A stretch of DNA of 64,000 nt from Branchiostoma belcheri. Its lineage: Eukaryota > Chordata > Leptocardii > Amphioxiformes > Branchiostomatidae. The stretch lies in contig NW_017803943.1 of NCBI RefSeq assembly GCF_001625305.1, positions 607,709 through 671,708 on the forward strand, given 5' to 3'. Numbering within the stretch: the stretch's first letter is position 1; each line of letters starts with the position of its first letter. Under the pieces are notes generated by a model that saw only the letters and a list, made by a program, of their open reading frames with translations, made no database searches and had not been told where the DNA came from. Below, piece by piece: positions 49,299 through 61,405 of this stretch. Made by a program: the position numbers and the translations under genes.

Positions 49299-52265
49299 AG
49301 ATATAAGAAAAGGCTGAAAAATCAAGAAATATTGCAAGGTCAACTAAAAAGACAAAGGACATCATGAAATTAAATCCATCTAGATCCGAGGCGAAAGTTT
49401 GGTTAAACCGTAATTGAGCTAATCAGATTCCCGGGAATGAAGTAATTTGTCGTGCATTATCTCAGCGTCTCCCGGACGGAGATATCTGTAGTGATGACGG
49501 CAGAGCTGTGGTCTAGTCAGACACAAAGTGACAGACACGACGGTTGAACACGTCCTATTCAAAGTTGGCAGGACTTCCAAACTTCTGCTTTCGACCGACA
49601 TACCGAAATGCCGCATGTGGCCCAATTACTTCAATTACTAGCCGTAGAACAGCAGGTATATATATATTCAACGGCCAAAAAATGAAAAAAAAGTTAAATC
49701 TATAACTTCATCTATTACTATCCAACAAATCATATGTAACTTTTCAAACCACATTCGTATGTGTGAGGTTATAAAGTTTCTTCGTGATTAAGTTCAAGTT
49801 TTGGTCTAAAACATACAAAGACATCCATCATACAAATCGGATATGGTGTTTGGCTTACATGCTTACTTACTAGTATTTGGCGTAGTATGTTCAAAGTTTG
49901 TACTTGAAATGTTTGTAGAAAAAAGTATCTGGATTTAATGGCAAAACCTTTAGCTTTTTTGTAGTGTTAGTCTCGGGTGAAGTAATAAAAATATACTAAA
50001 TTTGCACTAAGAAATACACATGAATCCTATTTAGTCCTCTAAGACGATACAATTAGATCTCAAAGTCGATATAAATCTGCAATTAGTTGATAATATACTG
50101 TATCGTTACAATTGGCCACTTTGGTCGTTGCATAAATGCCAGAGAGACCATAATTTGACTGTTATGTCTGAGCGTTACAAATCGTTTCTGTTGAATAAGA
50201 AAAGATTTACGATGGGCGCAATAGCGCGACAACGTCATGCCATGACTTAACATGCCACAAAACATGAAAAATCCATTTACTCTCAAAACAAGGGATGCAG
50301 CTTTTGTCCGTGGTGCTGATTCATTTGTAGTGATTACCTACAGGAAATGGTTACACCAGAACCATCTTATAACCGGCAATGTAGCTAAAGTAAACCCTAA
50401 TAAAAAGAGAAAGCGTAACACTGACCACGCCAGACTTCATGTAATGTACTATTTCTAGACATATTGGCAGTGCTATATTCAGCTTAATGGGCCCAAGGTG
50501 AAGCTATCAGAACGGAGATATAATAGAACGGCATTTGGCCATGTTCTTCACTGCACAGACCGAGGTCATGAATTTGAATCCCTGCCTACCCCTCGGAGAT
50601 TTGAACATGGATGTGCACTTCACTGGTAAAGGTAGAGCCCCTTGATATGAACATGTTACCACAGACCCCGCGTTTGAAGGTTATCCTTGGCCTTCAACAT
50701 ATTAGGGTCTTAGCGCAGCTGCGCTTTATTATCTGAAAGGTTTGGAGGGGTTTCTCTTCGAATTTATCCGGTAATATATAAGGCTGCAAATATATCATCC
50801 ACCCGTGTCCGTTTGCAATATGCATAACGACCAAGCGGTGAATTCTTCTTTGGTACTCATACGGTAAATCACAGTTTCTACACCACTGCAGCAAACAAAT
50901 CATGATGGGAAGTCAGGGGGAATGTACAGATATGTGCAGTGTTTGGATGAAAGCACGACCTTTGCTCGCTGCTTGGGCAAAAGCAAACTGTATATGATTT
51001 TGGAACCGTTTGGTAAATAGTCGCTGGCATGCTCGCACAGGCGCGAACCTTTATTGATGAATCCCTTTTGTTCGATACAGAAGCTGCTATAATGTAAACG
51101 GTTTGCATAATTCATGAGGCGAACAAAAGCCTGTCCCGGGCCGCCTGGTGGGCGAATTACTCTGGGAAGTCGAACAGATTGGAAGGGGAGGGGGGCTGAT
51201 CAATCACGTCAGACGGCTTCCCTGGTTCTCAAACAAGACTGCTGTACCCATTACTGCGCCCGCCGCAGAAAGAACGTCAGGAGGATGCTGCATGATAAAT
51301 CAGAGATCTGTTTACCAGGAAACTGACTTGACAAAAGGCAGTGATACATATGACAGGGGAAGATACATGTAGGAGTGTATCGAGCTTAACCAATTATAGG
51401 AAGGAAACAGACAAAGATTGAAAGACTTAGGACGAAACTTCTTCAGAATGAAGAATGAATGAAATCTATTCTAATTATTACCACCACAGCCATTATCCTA
51501 TTTACACAGTGTTGATTAAAAGCGCTGTTTGGGGTGGTCTTCCGTTACCGCATACATCCAACCAGGTCCCCTACCCCTTCTCTCATTATTTCAATGTATA
51601 GAAGAGAACATATTCCTCGTTTCCTGGAATGGGTAGTCTTCTCTTTTGCCATCGACCCACAGAAGATACATGGTATGGACCATGAGTAGGTAGAGACCAT
51701 GAGTAGGAAAACCTCTCTCTCAACTGGAGGGCGCGGTGGGACCAGACGTCAAAATTCGCATGATCGATGTCCACGTAAATGGAAACAAAGAGAGATATCA
51801 ACTCCTCTATGGCCTCTCTTGTCTGTACCACGACCTAGCCTGTGTACAGTGTTTGTTATATCTTAAATAAAACCTGTGACGCATTTTCTACCTCGATGAG
51901 TAGATTGACCTCGAGCTATCAATAGATTTTACTACTAACAGTAACTTTGCTTTGCATTCATGTTGACCTTGAGCGGCCAAAAGCTTTTACTACTACTTGG
52001 AAACCAAGGAGTACTCTGATATCTTTATCTAATTTTCTCTTTGCTATATCGGTAGTAGGTCAACTTAACGTGTACAAAAAAATCATTTTTACATACCAGT
52101 ATTCAGAGAAATATATATTTATCTTGGGGCCGATGTACTTATTTTTCATTGTAGCCTTCTATATATATGTAACGATCATCATTGAAAACAGGTCTTATTA
52201 GTAAAAAGGTTTTGTTCAAGTCCGTTCTTACCATTCTTCTGTTTTCTTTCTCACTGTGCCCCCAG

Positions 52266-52478
52266 ACCGTATCTTCGCCCGTGCAAAGAGCGACTACACA
52301 CCTAAAGAGGAGAACGAGCTCCAGCTGCACGTGGCTGACGTGGTGCAGATACTCAGCACAGAGAACAACGGCTGGTACTTCGGCTATCTACACGGCAGGA
52401 TGGGCCTCTTCCCGGCTAACTGTGTCGAAATTATCAAGTTTGACAGCAGAAAACCCAACAAGCAACCCATCCCTCATG
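52266..52478 (+). CDS. Coding exon 6: cytoplasmic SH3 domain
   Basis: A polypyrimidine tract and CCCAG (52261-52265) precede the exon. The donor is G|GTGAGT, with phase 1 at both ends. It encodes residues 418-488. The SH3 consensus is followed in order: ARAKSDYTPKEENELQLHV (422-440, equivalent to ALYDY ... ELSL), ADVVQIL (equivalent to GDxIxVL), NNGWYFGYLHGRMGLFPANCVEII (equivalent to GWWxGxxxGxxGLFPSNYVE). Ligand-groove residues Y428, W454 and P467 are present. The tyrosine normally found in the SNYV motif is Cys470. SH3 domains bind proline-rich peptides. By eye the closest style is the CD2AP/CIN85/endophilin adaptor type, but that needs a profile search. The exon joins exon 5 in frame across an 11.5 kb intron with no better partner visible. 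Whether both exons are always spliced together is untested. Confidence 0.9.
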
Positions 52479-52570
52479 GTGAGTTTATCACTCAAGTCTT
52501 TAGAATATTAAGAAATGGTAGGATTATTCGCCATTCCAGCACACATGTACTGGTAACAGCGCGCGCGGAC

Positions 52571-52665
52571 GTCCGGACGCACGCACAGACATACACATCC
52601 ACATCCACACACATACACAGCATAGACAAACACACACATTCACACACACCACACAGAGACAGAGA
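52571..52665. repeat. CA-rich imperfect tract after the SH3 exon
   Basis: Imperfect ACAC/ACATCC repeats about 90 bp downstream of the exon 6 donor. The C-terminal part of the open frame running past the donor is this repeat. Confidence 0.9.
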
Positions 52666-55600
52666 CAGAGGGATTATCTCAGATTTGAATGGCGAAGTAA
52701 CTCATGGGCTGACACTATGACTTTGAAAGTTTAAGGAGTCATAAGGTCAAGAGACTAAAATTTACTGATGGATGGACAATGTCTACTGAAACGGACTGCC
52801 TCTCCGCATACCATAGCTGACATTGGGGGCTTTCGATTTCAGAGATATTTCTAAGAGACACAAGTAACGTCGTGTACGTATTTTTCCTTATCAAACGTGT
52901 GAAATGACAACCACCGCATGATGTATGGGCAGGTGACGTGCCCCTACCCCTCCTGCCATAAGTCTGCGTGGACCGAGCTGACACAGAATCGGTGACTGTC
53001 GGTCCGACTCACACCGACATCCGTCATAAATAATGCGGTTTGACGGGTAACCGGTCACCGGGTTCAAACTGCTCCGTCTCACGTGGTTACAGGGGCTTAA
53101 ACACAAACGTCCCCAGCGATCAATTTGCGATGTTCCTACTGGTATTTGATCTCAGTCGAAGGTAGGTTGTGACTCCTGTGATGGGCAGGGCAGGGGTATG
53201 ATGGAGTTTCACATTCCCAGGAGATCGACAACAGCGATAATGCCCTCGGCCTCGGTGCCCTTTGGAAAGGGTATTTTGTATTCAAATATAGAAAGTCAGA
53301 AGGGCAAATGATCTGTTTACGACAGGAATAGCTCTCGATGTGCGTTTGAACACAACAGCTACTCTACTTTGAATGACATGGATCCAGATGAAGAAAGCGC
53401 AGGCAACTGAATTCGTAACGCGCTCATTGTTACTCGCAAACTTCTTTTTTCCGACGTTATGCTGAAAGATCCCATATCTATAAATCAGCAGCTATCTAGA
53501 GGGAATGCAATTGTTTAAGTTTGATATACATGTATCATGATATTCAACGTTTGTTTTTGAATCACTCAGTTCTTGAGGCGGGTATAGTTTTTCCTACTAA
53601 TAAGCTTCTCAACATTGTCAGCAAGTATCCAGAAGCACGTCTGATTCCCCGCCTTGAATAGGCCATTGCAGGTATAAGTACCGGGACTGCAACTGATTTG
53701 CAAGGATTTGTAGTGAAGAAATCAGTGTTACAGGAAATTAATGTGCTGTTAGGCAACGATCCAAGTAAACTCACGTTGCAGGGAATCCCTACGGTAAATC
53801 AGCAGTCAAACAGCCTGAAAAGCAATTAGAAAACGTACATTATTTGCTTCAGCATCATTCCAACGCTTTGGTGATTTTTGTTTTTAACGCGTTGATTACA
53901 CCTGTTCAGAAATGCATGACTGTTTTACATGCTGCCCATTAAATTCAATTATTTCTATGCTATTTCCACAGCGAGATCTGGCGTCTTGCCGATGGTATTT
54001 TAGTTCTCGCCATAGGCATAACGATAACATCTTTGATAACTGAGAAATATTGATTAATCAAATGCCTTTCTCGGCTTCCTTGATAATTCCCTATAAACAA
54101 GTCATTTATAAAATCTAAATTATTATTCTCTTATCAAAGACCCTTGGGTTTTTCTAAATATCACAATATGTAAGGTGAACGAGAACGCTTGCAAATTGAC
54201 TGTTATGCCTGCAGTCAGAAAATCTTTTTTTAATTATAAAAATACATCTAGTCCTGATGCCACGCAGGAGCGCAGTAGATATGGGTAGGACAGATAAAAT
54301 GAAGGTTGACTATCCAACTGTTTCTCTTCTGTATTCTGTTATCTGCAATCATGACGTCCTGCACCTACATACAGTCTTATTCATCTTCTTCTCGGAGTTT
54401 GTTTTCTGTTGTAGAAGACCCTACGTATATCCCTCTATGCAAATCGTCTATTCAACTTTTTGGGATCAAACAACTAGACCTGGCGTTTGGGAAAGGTCAT
54501 GAAATGCTAGTTTCATAGTCAAGGTTTGGTGTAGAAGTCAGTTGCAGTACGTTCGACCGTTCTCTCTGACTGCAGATGCTCCGCTCTCAACAGACCCATT
54601 TGCGTTTTCCATTGCCACTACCCTACATCTGCAGCAATCTGGGGGACTTTGAGTGATATATTTCGGAACCAGAACTGAGCAGTCGGACCGTCTAATTGTC
54701 CAAATGTATGTGTGTCCCCAGATTGAAGACGACTCTTTTGTGACTGCCTTCATTAATTCTGCCAATTTTCAGCCAGTGCGCGCCTGAGACTGTCAGGAGG
54801 ACGCTTGGACCGCGTTAATCAGACCAGGCAGCCCACGCAATCATACAGCCAGCTTGTTCGGCTGGTCCCTGGAGCGACATTAAGGGCCAAAGACAGAATT
54901 GCAATTCTCACATCATCACGACTAGGATTGTTCCGTCTAAGTGTGGCTCTCAATTGGGTACATTGTGCGCAATTCTGTTTACTGATAATAGACCCAGAAC
55001 TGCCAGCTCAATCGCCCGCTCTATATGTTTTGGCATCTTACTTTACGGACCTTGTGTAACTCTACGTTGCCCTGTTCGTGTACTGGATGGCAAATCTAAT
55101 TTTAAAGTTATGTAACAATGTCAGGAATACTCAGGTGGTCTTGTATTAGGAGTTATATCCTTTTCGCGATTTAAAGGATTTTCTGGTGTATAAATTTTTT
55201 ACTCAGGTTTCAGCTTCAATTTCATGACTGCGTCCATTGCGAGAACTATATCCCTCTGTAAGCACAGAGATGTGTCTTGATGACTCCAGCGTTGAATGGT
55301 GCTCAAGCGAACCAGACGGATGGCTTGACGAAATGGCAGAAATGAGAAAAGCCTCTCCAACCAATATAACAGTAAACTAACCGTGGCAAAACAATACCCG
55401 CACGCCTTTAACGACTTAACGAAGTATTTCACGTCGGATAGATCCTTCTTGTACGGAGCCTGCGAAGAGGATTCCCCATAATGGGCAGTCAATCATCATG
55501 GAGGACGGAGTCTAATGAAAACGTTCCGAGCTCCTGGCGTCTTTGAAGACTTATCCAAGGAGTCATTACTGCTTCATCTGTGGTAATGAACCTCAGCGGC

Positions 55601-57857
55601 CGCCTCTAACTCATTTTCCGTGCTGAAACCACCAATTCCGAGGTCGTTAGGGGCACGTATCAATAAAGTTCGGGACGCCTTGTGGATTTCTGTGATCTCC
55701 GAGGCACGGTGATCTTTCAAAGGATATGAAATATTCCGTTGCAATTTGAACTTTACTTTTTCTGTTGTCACCCAAGTCTTCAATCTACTTCCTAGACGAT
55801 ATAATCAGAGGAAACGTGACTTGGGGTTACTTAGCAGGGCCTTAGGGAGATAGTAAATTGTGATGATATCATGCAGTCGTTATCATTTACCTTCCTTCAT
55901 ATTACAAATCAGATTCGCTGTGCTAGTACACGGCAACCATTACACGGTATTTGACCACAAACTGGCTGGTAATGTCGAATAATTATTCAATCACGTTCAC
56001 CCTGTACTACTCATTGAATATTGCTTGATTAAGATATAACTATCCTGGTCTCGAATCTACATCTATTTGAATGTGCAGATGTAGGAGCGTATCTGAATGG
56101 AAGATGACTCATTAACTAACCCTAACTCATTAACTCAGAACGATTCCAAATGAGAAAAGGTGAGCTGGGAAACTAACCAAGCTTAGACTATTGTAAAGGC
56201 TATGAACACCCTTATCCCAAGAGCCTTTTGTTTGGGGAATTTTTTATGTATTTAAACTTGACTTATGCATAACTTTGAATTTCTTAATTAACTGCTCGTG
56301 TGTAATGTCAAGGGCGTATACGTAGTTCGTCATTCCTCAAAATTCAATACAAGGCCAAAGAAGCATAAAAGTAACGCAGCGTATAAGCCTGAGTGTAAGA
56401 CACAAAGAGAGCCCCGTGCAGTGATTGCATCGGTATTCAAGGTACGTACAGTAGCGTAAAATAGCAACGCGCTCGTAAAAGTACTGCTCATTGCATGTTT
56501 ATAGGTCCATCCTTCCCCAGACTCATAAAAAGTAAGAACTGTGAAGAGAAACATGATAAATATGACAAGCAAATCCTTTTATAAAGCCTTACTCACGGAA
56601 GGTCCAAACTCCGAGATGTGTTAGAAGAAGGTTTAAGCTAGGAATGTATAGCGTGGAGCAGAAAATAATTACAATAATATTTCAACCGGCGTAATAGTGC
56701 CTTCATTTCGTTGAACTTCTTTGGCTACAACAGGGCTGCGTGTTGCAAACAAACCTGTAACTGTATTAATTGGAGTGATTGTTAGCTACATGTCATCGCA
56801 TAAGGTGTTATGCTCAGAGAGCTCCGTCTTGATCCATCACCTAGACACTGTGGAACTACGATCTATTTGTGATACTCGCCATCCCTTCTAGAATTCTGAG
56901 AATGCACAGGACAGTAATTCACGTAGGTGCAGAGAGTCCATTTTGAGCGCATCCAAACAAACTTAAAACAGTTTTTTTCTTGGTATATGCTGGTCAGTGT
57001 TGGTGTGTTCCAGGTTGGAGGTTTTGTCTTTTGAGTTTAATTTGTTGAAAAAAGGCTTTTAGGCTTGTTTGAGCTGCCCGGTAGAACTCTATCTGTATGT
57101 TAGTCTGTTTAGCTGTAGTCATAGGTTATAGGTTACGATGAGTTTGTTTTGGCCAAAAGACACGCGTTCTGCCGTAAGAAATTCAGGAATTTTGGACCAA
57201 ATGAACAATTTAAGGCTCAAAATACCTTGTCAATGTGTGTTTGTCATGCTTTAAAACTCAAGTAGGTGATTTTGACAGCTTTACATCTCTTGGATGTTTA
57301 CCATACTAGTACCTTAATGGAAACTCGCAATACTGGCCTGTGCCCAATACTGATCGATCTGTCAGCGCACTGGCCACACACGGGCAATTATGTCACACTG
57401 CGGTCAGTTGTACCGGCCAGCTAACTATCAAACTTGCCCTTGGCTGTGAAGAAACAGTCGGTTCCGCTAAACACTGTGCAATCAACATTATTGATTCTTG
57501 ACTTCTGGCCCTCGCGATTTATCACCCTGGAAACTAATGATATGCAACTAACGACTATCTAGAGGGGCCCTGTGCATGAAAGATAGCTACAACGTAGGCA
57601 AAAATATGTCCAAACAACAGTTTTAGTATGTAGGATGCCATCGGTGATAATGCGGAATGCGACAGTTTATGGGTAATCAGGTACACAATGGTGACCTTTG
57701 TCATATCGAGCCCCCCTCCCCCTACCTGGTATAAAAGTCACCTGGGCGCGGCGTAAGTGGTCTGAGAATATCTTCTACTCGATATGATAGTTGCATACAT
57801 TTTCAAAACCCATATATTATCAAAGAACGATCTCAAAAAATGAGAGATGTTACAGAA

Positions 57858-58385
57858 ACGATGTCTTAATCTTTGGGGAGTCTGCAAAGGTCGCTGTTGT
57901 CTACCTGATTACTCTAAAATGTCGCATGTTGTCTGATGGCACTAATAGTATCGTCCCGTTAAATGTGTTGATATCATGGCCACCTACTCTCGTGATTACA
58001 GAAGTAGATAGCAAGCGTCTCAGGAAAGTGTGGATTTATTATTACGTGGTCTGGAAACTAGTTAATTAATAGACGAACTTGAAAGACTTTACCCAAATAA
58101 CGATGTCTTTGGGGAGTCAGCAAAGGTCAAAGTTGTCTACCTGATTACCCTAATATGTCGCATGTTGTCTGATGGCACTAATAGTATCGTCCCGTTAAAT
58201 GTGTTGATATCATGGCCATCTATTCTCGTGATTATATAAATAGATATCAAGCATCTCAGGAAAGTGCGGATTTCATTTTTTTTGTATTCCTTTTACAGAC
58301 CTTGACTTTGCATATTATTACCTAGTCTGGAAAAGTTCCCAACTAGTTAATACTACGAACGTGAAAGACTTTACCTAAATAACAC
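57858..58385. repeat. Tandem duplication, period about 242 bp
   Basis: ACGATGTCTT starts copy 1 at 57858 and copy 2 at 58100. Both contain TGTCGCATGTTGTCTGATGG and the following ACTAATAGTATCGTCCC. Copy 2 carries an extra insertion of about 40 bp near 58276-58320. It is not coding. Confidence 0.9.
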
Positions 58386-60403
58386 GGTAAATGCAAGATG
58401 ACAGGATTGCATTTATGTTGTCTGTCTACGGCACAGCTCATTAATGGCAAAGCAGACTGTCGACCACTGTTATTTCAGCAGACTGCCAGTATGCTACCCA
58501 AAGGTTAAAACCCACCGAAATAGGTTTTTCTGCGATGTCCTATTATTTAAAAAACGCTGCTGCCCTTCCATTTGGCCCGCAGTAATAAGACACTCCTACA
58601 CAAAAAGCCTAAGGCACCCTTGATCACAGTTACCCTTCCAGGCAATTTCAAATACGGGATCCGTGGGCCATTGACGTCATGTGAAATTACACACTTAGCA
58701 CGCCTTGGGACCTGCTATGTATGGAAAGTTCACAGTATAGGATCCCCGTTTTATATACCTCAAAACTTATCATTCCGTGGGAAATGGAAAACGATTTTGA
58801 CAGACCTAGAAAACACGCAAGGGTGGCTGAAAATTCTCTTCGGATGTTAGCTCACATTAGATATTTCCTCACTGTGAGACAAAGAGCCGAGACAGTTAGA
58901 CGCTTGCCATGACATGTCTGAATGTTTTTCGTGCAACTGAAGATGAATCGGAGCAGAGGGAGTTTGTTGTCACATTTTACGACGTTCACCTGAGTGAGTG
59001 CCTCGTATTGCATAAAGCATCGCACCAGGTTTTTTTTTTCAAGTCGTTTGGGCAACTGCGGGTGCTAAGATTGCGCTGTTACCACATGTTGCTGGGGGAG
59101 TTGTAGCGGCATTAGCTGTCGTAAATATTCGATCACCGTCTCGTAACGTCGCCTGTAGGGCCCGTAACTTAGCAGATGGATAGGCAGAAGTTCAACGAGC
59201 CGACGGGAGGGGTGAAACGGAAACAGATAATGAATCCCAGGAAATGAAGTACTGCTTAGATTCGGAGTTTCACGAGTTCGTTGGAACGCCGTGCCGCTAT
59301 GAAACAGCGTTTTGCAATCCAAATCTCGTAAAACTGTGTTTCTACGACGCTGGCTGGCTCAGTTTCAGTGGCACAGCACTTGGTACCGCGACACCTTGTA
59401 GGGTAATCAGGCTGACAATGTTTACCTGTGCTTGTTGTCGGGTACCGCGGGTAAAATGTATATGTTATTGTCCTTCTCCACAGGAATTAACAGGCTTTAG
59501 ATTCTAACCAGGCCATTCCTGCAATTTTTTATTAAATATAAATACCAATGGGAGGGGGGGTGATATGGCAATTGATAAATGCTCCGTGTATCTGTGTTGG
59601 TTGAAGTCATTATGAAGCAAGTTTAAACTGTAACTTCCAACACAAGAAATTGGACTTAGCCAAATTCCCGACTGTACAACTCCAGTCTTTGTCAAGGAGT
59701 GAGAGAGCTACCGTTCCTGTGACGTCACGTTAAGCAGTGAATCATACGTTGCAGAAAGTCTGTGTCGCCCTCCGTCTTTATTTAGCCCACTCCATATAGC
59801 TCAACTTTTATTATCTGCTTACCCATAAATAATCACATTTATCCCATTATCACAACGATATCATACTTTGAATTCTCGTTCGTTTTTGCATGTACATCTG
59901 CATATGTTGTCACAACGTACATTTAATTGGTGATTGGTGATTTCATTACCAGATGAGAGGAAAGCTCAATGTAGCAATTTCTTTGCTCTAGCTATAGTCC
60001 AACTTACCGGGCCGGTTACGTGCTTATATTTTTTGTTTGGTAAAGCACGAAATATTTATTGCCCCCATTTGGTTTCCTAGCCCACTTAGACATCGACATA
60101 TCATTTTAGTTGTGATTGCTCTGGATTTTACGCCCGAGTAAATGGACAAATCAATAAACAAGAAGGTCGAGGATACCTAAAAAAACGATCTGGCCAAAGT
60201 ATACCTAAACCCGTTTATTTGACAACTCCAAGGCAAAGAATTACTACAATCTCCACTAAAATTCGGTGATGCAGACTTAAGAAAAGTAAATTTCTATAAT
60301 CGCTCCTTACAGTTAAAACAAAATTACAAGTATAATTATAATTTACTAATGAGTCAGTGTCCACTATCATCTTCCATATTTAAGCACGTCTCTGATAACG
60401 TTA

Positions 60404-61405
60404 AAACTGCCTAATGTAAGATTGGGACGATGCAAAAAGTTTATTTTCTAGTCATTTCTTTACAAAGTACTCCACTGCAAATAAGTTCCATTAAAGTCAC
60501 TCTATGTAGTTTTTTGACAATACAAAAAGTATATTTTTTATTCTTTTCTTTACATAGTACATTGGCTTAACCCATTAGTATTCCAAAATTATACTCCCCA
60601 GCAAAAAATACAACATCCTTGCTCCTTAGAAGCTTAGAAAACTGTGAATGATCTTCTATTCAACCTCTGGCCAAACCACACATATGGTATTGTCCACTCC
60701 CAGTGGTTTGACCTACATCCCAGTGGGGTGTCAGTTGATAGCTTACCAGTTTCTGAAATACCTAATCGTTTACCAGATTTTTTATCTCTTTTGAAGGGAT
60801 AATGGCCACAGTTTATTCACTGCGGCCCAACAAAATACTCTAAGTTGATAATTATATTCCACCTCATGTGAAAGATATGAGTTTTTTCTAAGGAGGGTAT
60901 ATCTTGTGACATCTGCCCCTGTCTATCGAGCCTGGCATGCCCGGGCCAATTAGCCACCCCAGGGGGCAACCCCTGTATGTTGTTGTTGTTGTCCTGCCTG
61001 AGCAAACCGGTGGCACCGGGAACTGAAGAAGGACTGTTTGAACAGACAAAATATACGAAAAAAATGTGAAATAATAACACAAATGTGAAAAGTGATAGTA
61101 ACTGCTAATAACACCAAAATTTAGTATAATTAGAATATTTCAATTTTTTGCGCAAAAAACTACATAGAGTGCCTTTAAGGAAAGGGAAGTGGCACTATAT
61201 TACACCTTGTAAGTGTACTTAAAAGCTAGAAGCTAAGCTATCAGCCATGTTTCTTTACATCCTGGAGTTCGTCTCGTGTGGGCTGTTTAATTGTTAACCA
61301 TAGATGTCAGAAATGTGAGATAATTGCAAAAATGTTGAAAAGCGGAAGGTTCTCTCAATTAGAATATCCCAAGTCTTGGTGCAAAAACGTTACACAATAC
61401 CCCTT
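60404..61405 (+). mobile_element. MITE family A copy split by a nested related element
   Basis: The outer element is flanked by TTAA on both sides (60401-60404 and 61405-61408), which includes the TA. Its 5' part (60404-60491) and 3' part (61178-61405) together reconstitute one family A copy of about 320 bp. The middle is occupied by the element at 60494-61175. Confidence 0.75.
60494..61175. mobile_element. Nested 682 bp transposon with 23 bp inverted ends
   Basis: The left end reads AAGTCACTCTATGTAG and the right end, reverse-complemented, AAGGCACTCTATGTAG. The match extends to 23 bases with one mismatch. It is flanked by TA (or TTAA) on both sides, at 60492-60493 and 61176-61177. Uninterrupted family A copies show the empty target as CATTAAGGAAG, proving insertion. 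The outermost 60 bases resemble family A ends, so it is a related subfamily with a different interior. It has no transposase frame and is therefore non-autonomous. Confidence 0.8.

Larger units (their letters stand above)
40752..52265 (+). other. Intron 5 (11.5 kb) between the membrane exon and the SH3 exon
   Basis: The donor is GTGAGA and the acceptor CCCAG. The intron holds a 23 bp direct repeat (41288-41333), a possible tRNA-derived fragment (42389-42440), a LINE-like 3' tail (44880-44970) and an AT tract (49279-49298). It is long enough to hide small cytoplasmic exons. None was recognised, and exons 5 and 6 already join in frame without one. Confidence 0.65.
21551..52478 (+). other. Gene: type I Ig-superfamily receptor with cytoplasmic SH3 domain (six recognised coding exons)
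   Basis: This is a gene-level entry linking the six CDS exons at 21575-21635, 31741-32085, 33550-33837, 34291-34587, 40491-40751 and 52266-52478. All acceptors are AG and all donors are GT. All five internal joins, and the open sixth donor, are phase 1. The joined frame gives residues 1-488: signal peptide about 1-22, Ig1 about 30-135, Ig2 about 137-231, Ig3 about 233-325, membrane helix about 340-364, basic stop-transfer and linker 365-417, SH3 about 419-475. Introns are 10105, 1464, 453, 5903 and 11514 bp. From established family knowledge, a type I protein of this form sits in the plasma membrane with the Ig domains outside and the SH3 inside. Its ligand, partners and expression are unknown. 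The 3' end is missing because the SH3 exon ends in a phase 1 donor, and small exons inside the long introns cannot be excluded. I know no named gene with this layout. Confidence 0.85.
52479..60403 (+). other. 3' flank or continuing intron after the SH3 exon
   Basis: Because exon 6 ends in an intact phase 1 donor, this stretch should begin as intron. It contains a CA-rich tract (52571-52665) and a tandem duplication (57858-58385). I could not identify a terminal exon, a stop codon in a plausible exon or a polyadenylation site tied to the gene. Open frames such as 54805-55059 and 59244-59507 show no known domain. Confidence 0.5.

Noticed and set aside
52479..52720. Extension of the SH3 exon through the donor to the next stop
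   Set aside because: The donor G|GTGAGT is consensus and the following sequence quickly becomes CA-repeat, so the open frame past 52478 is more likely intron.
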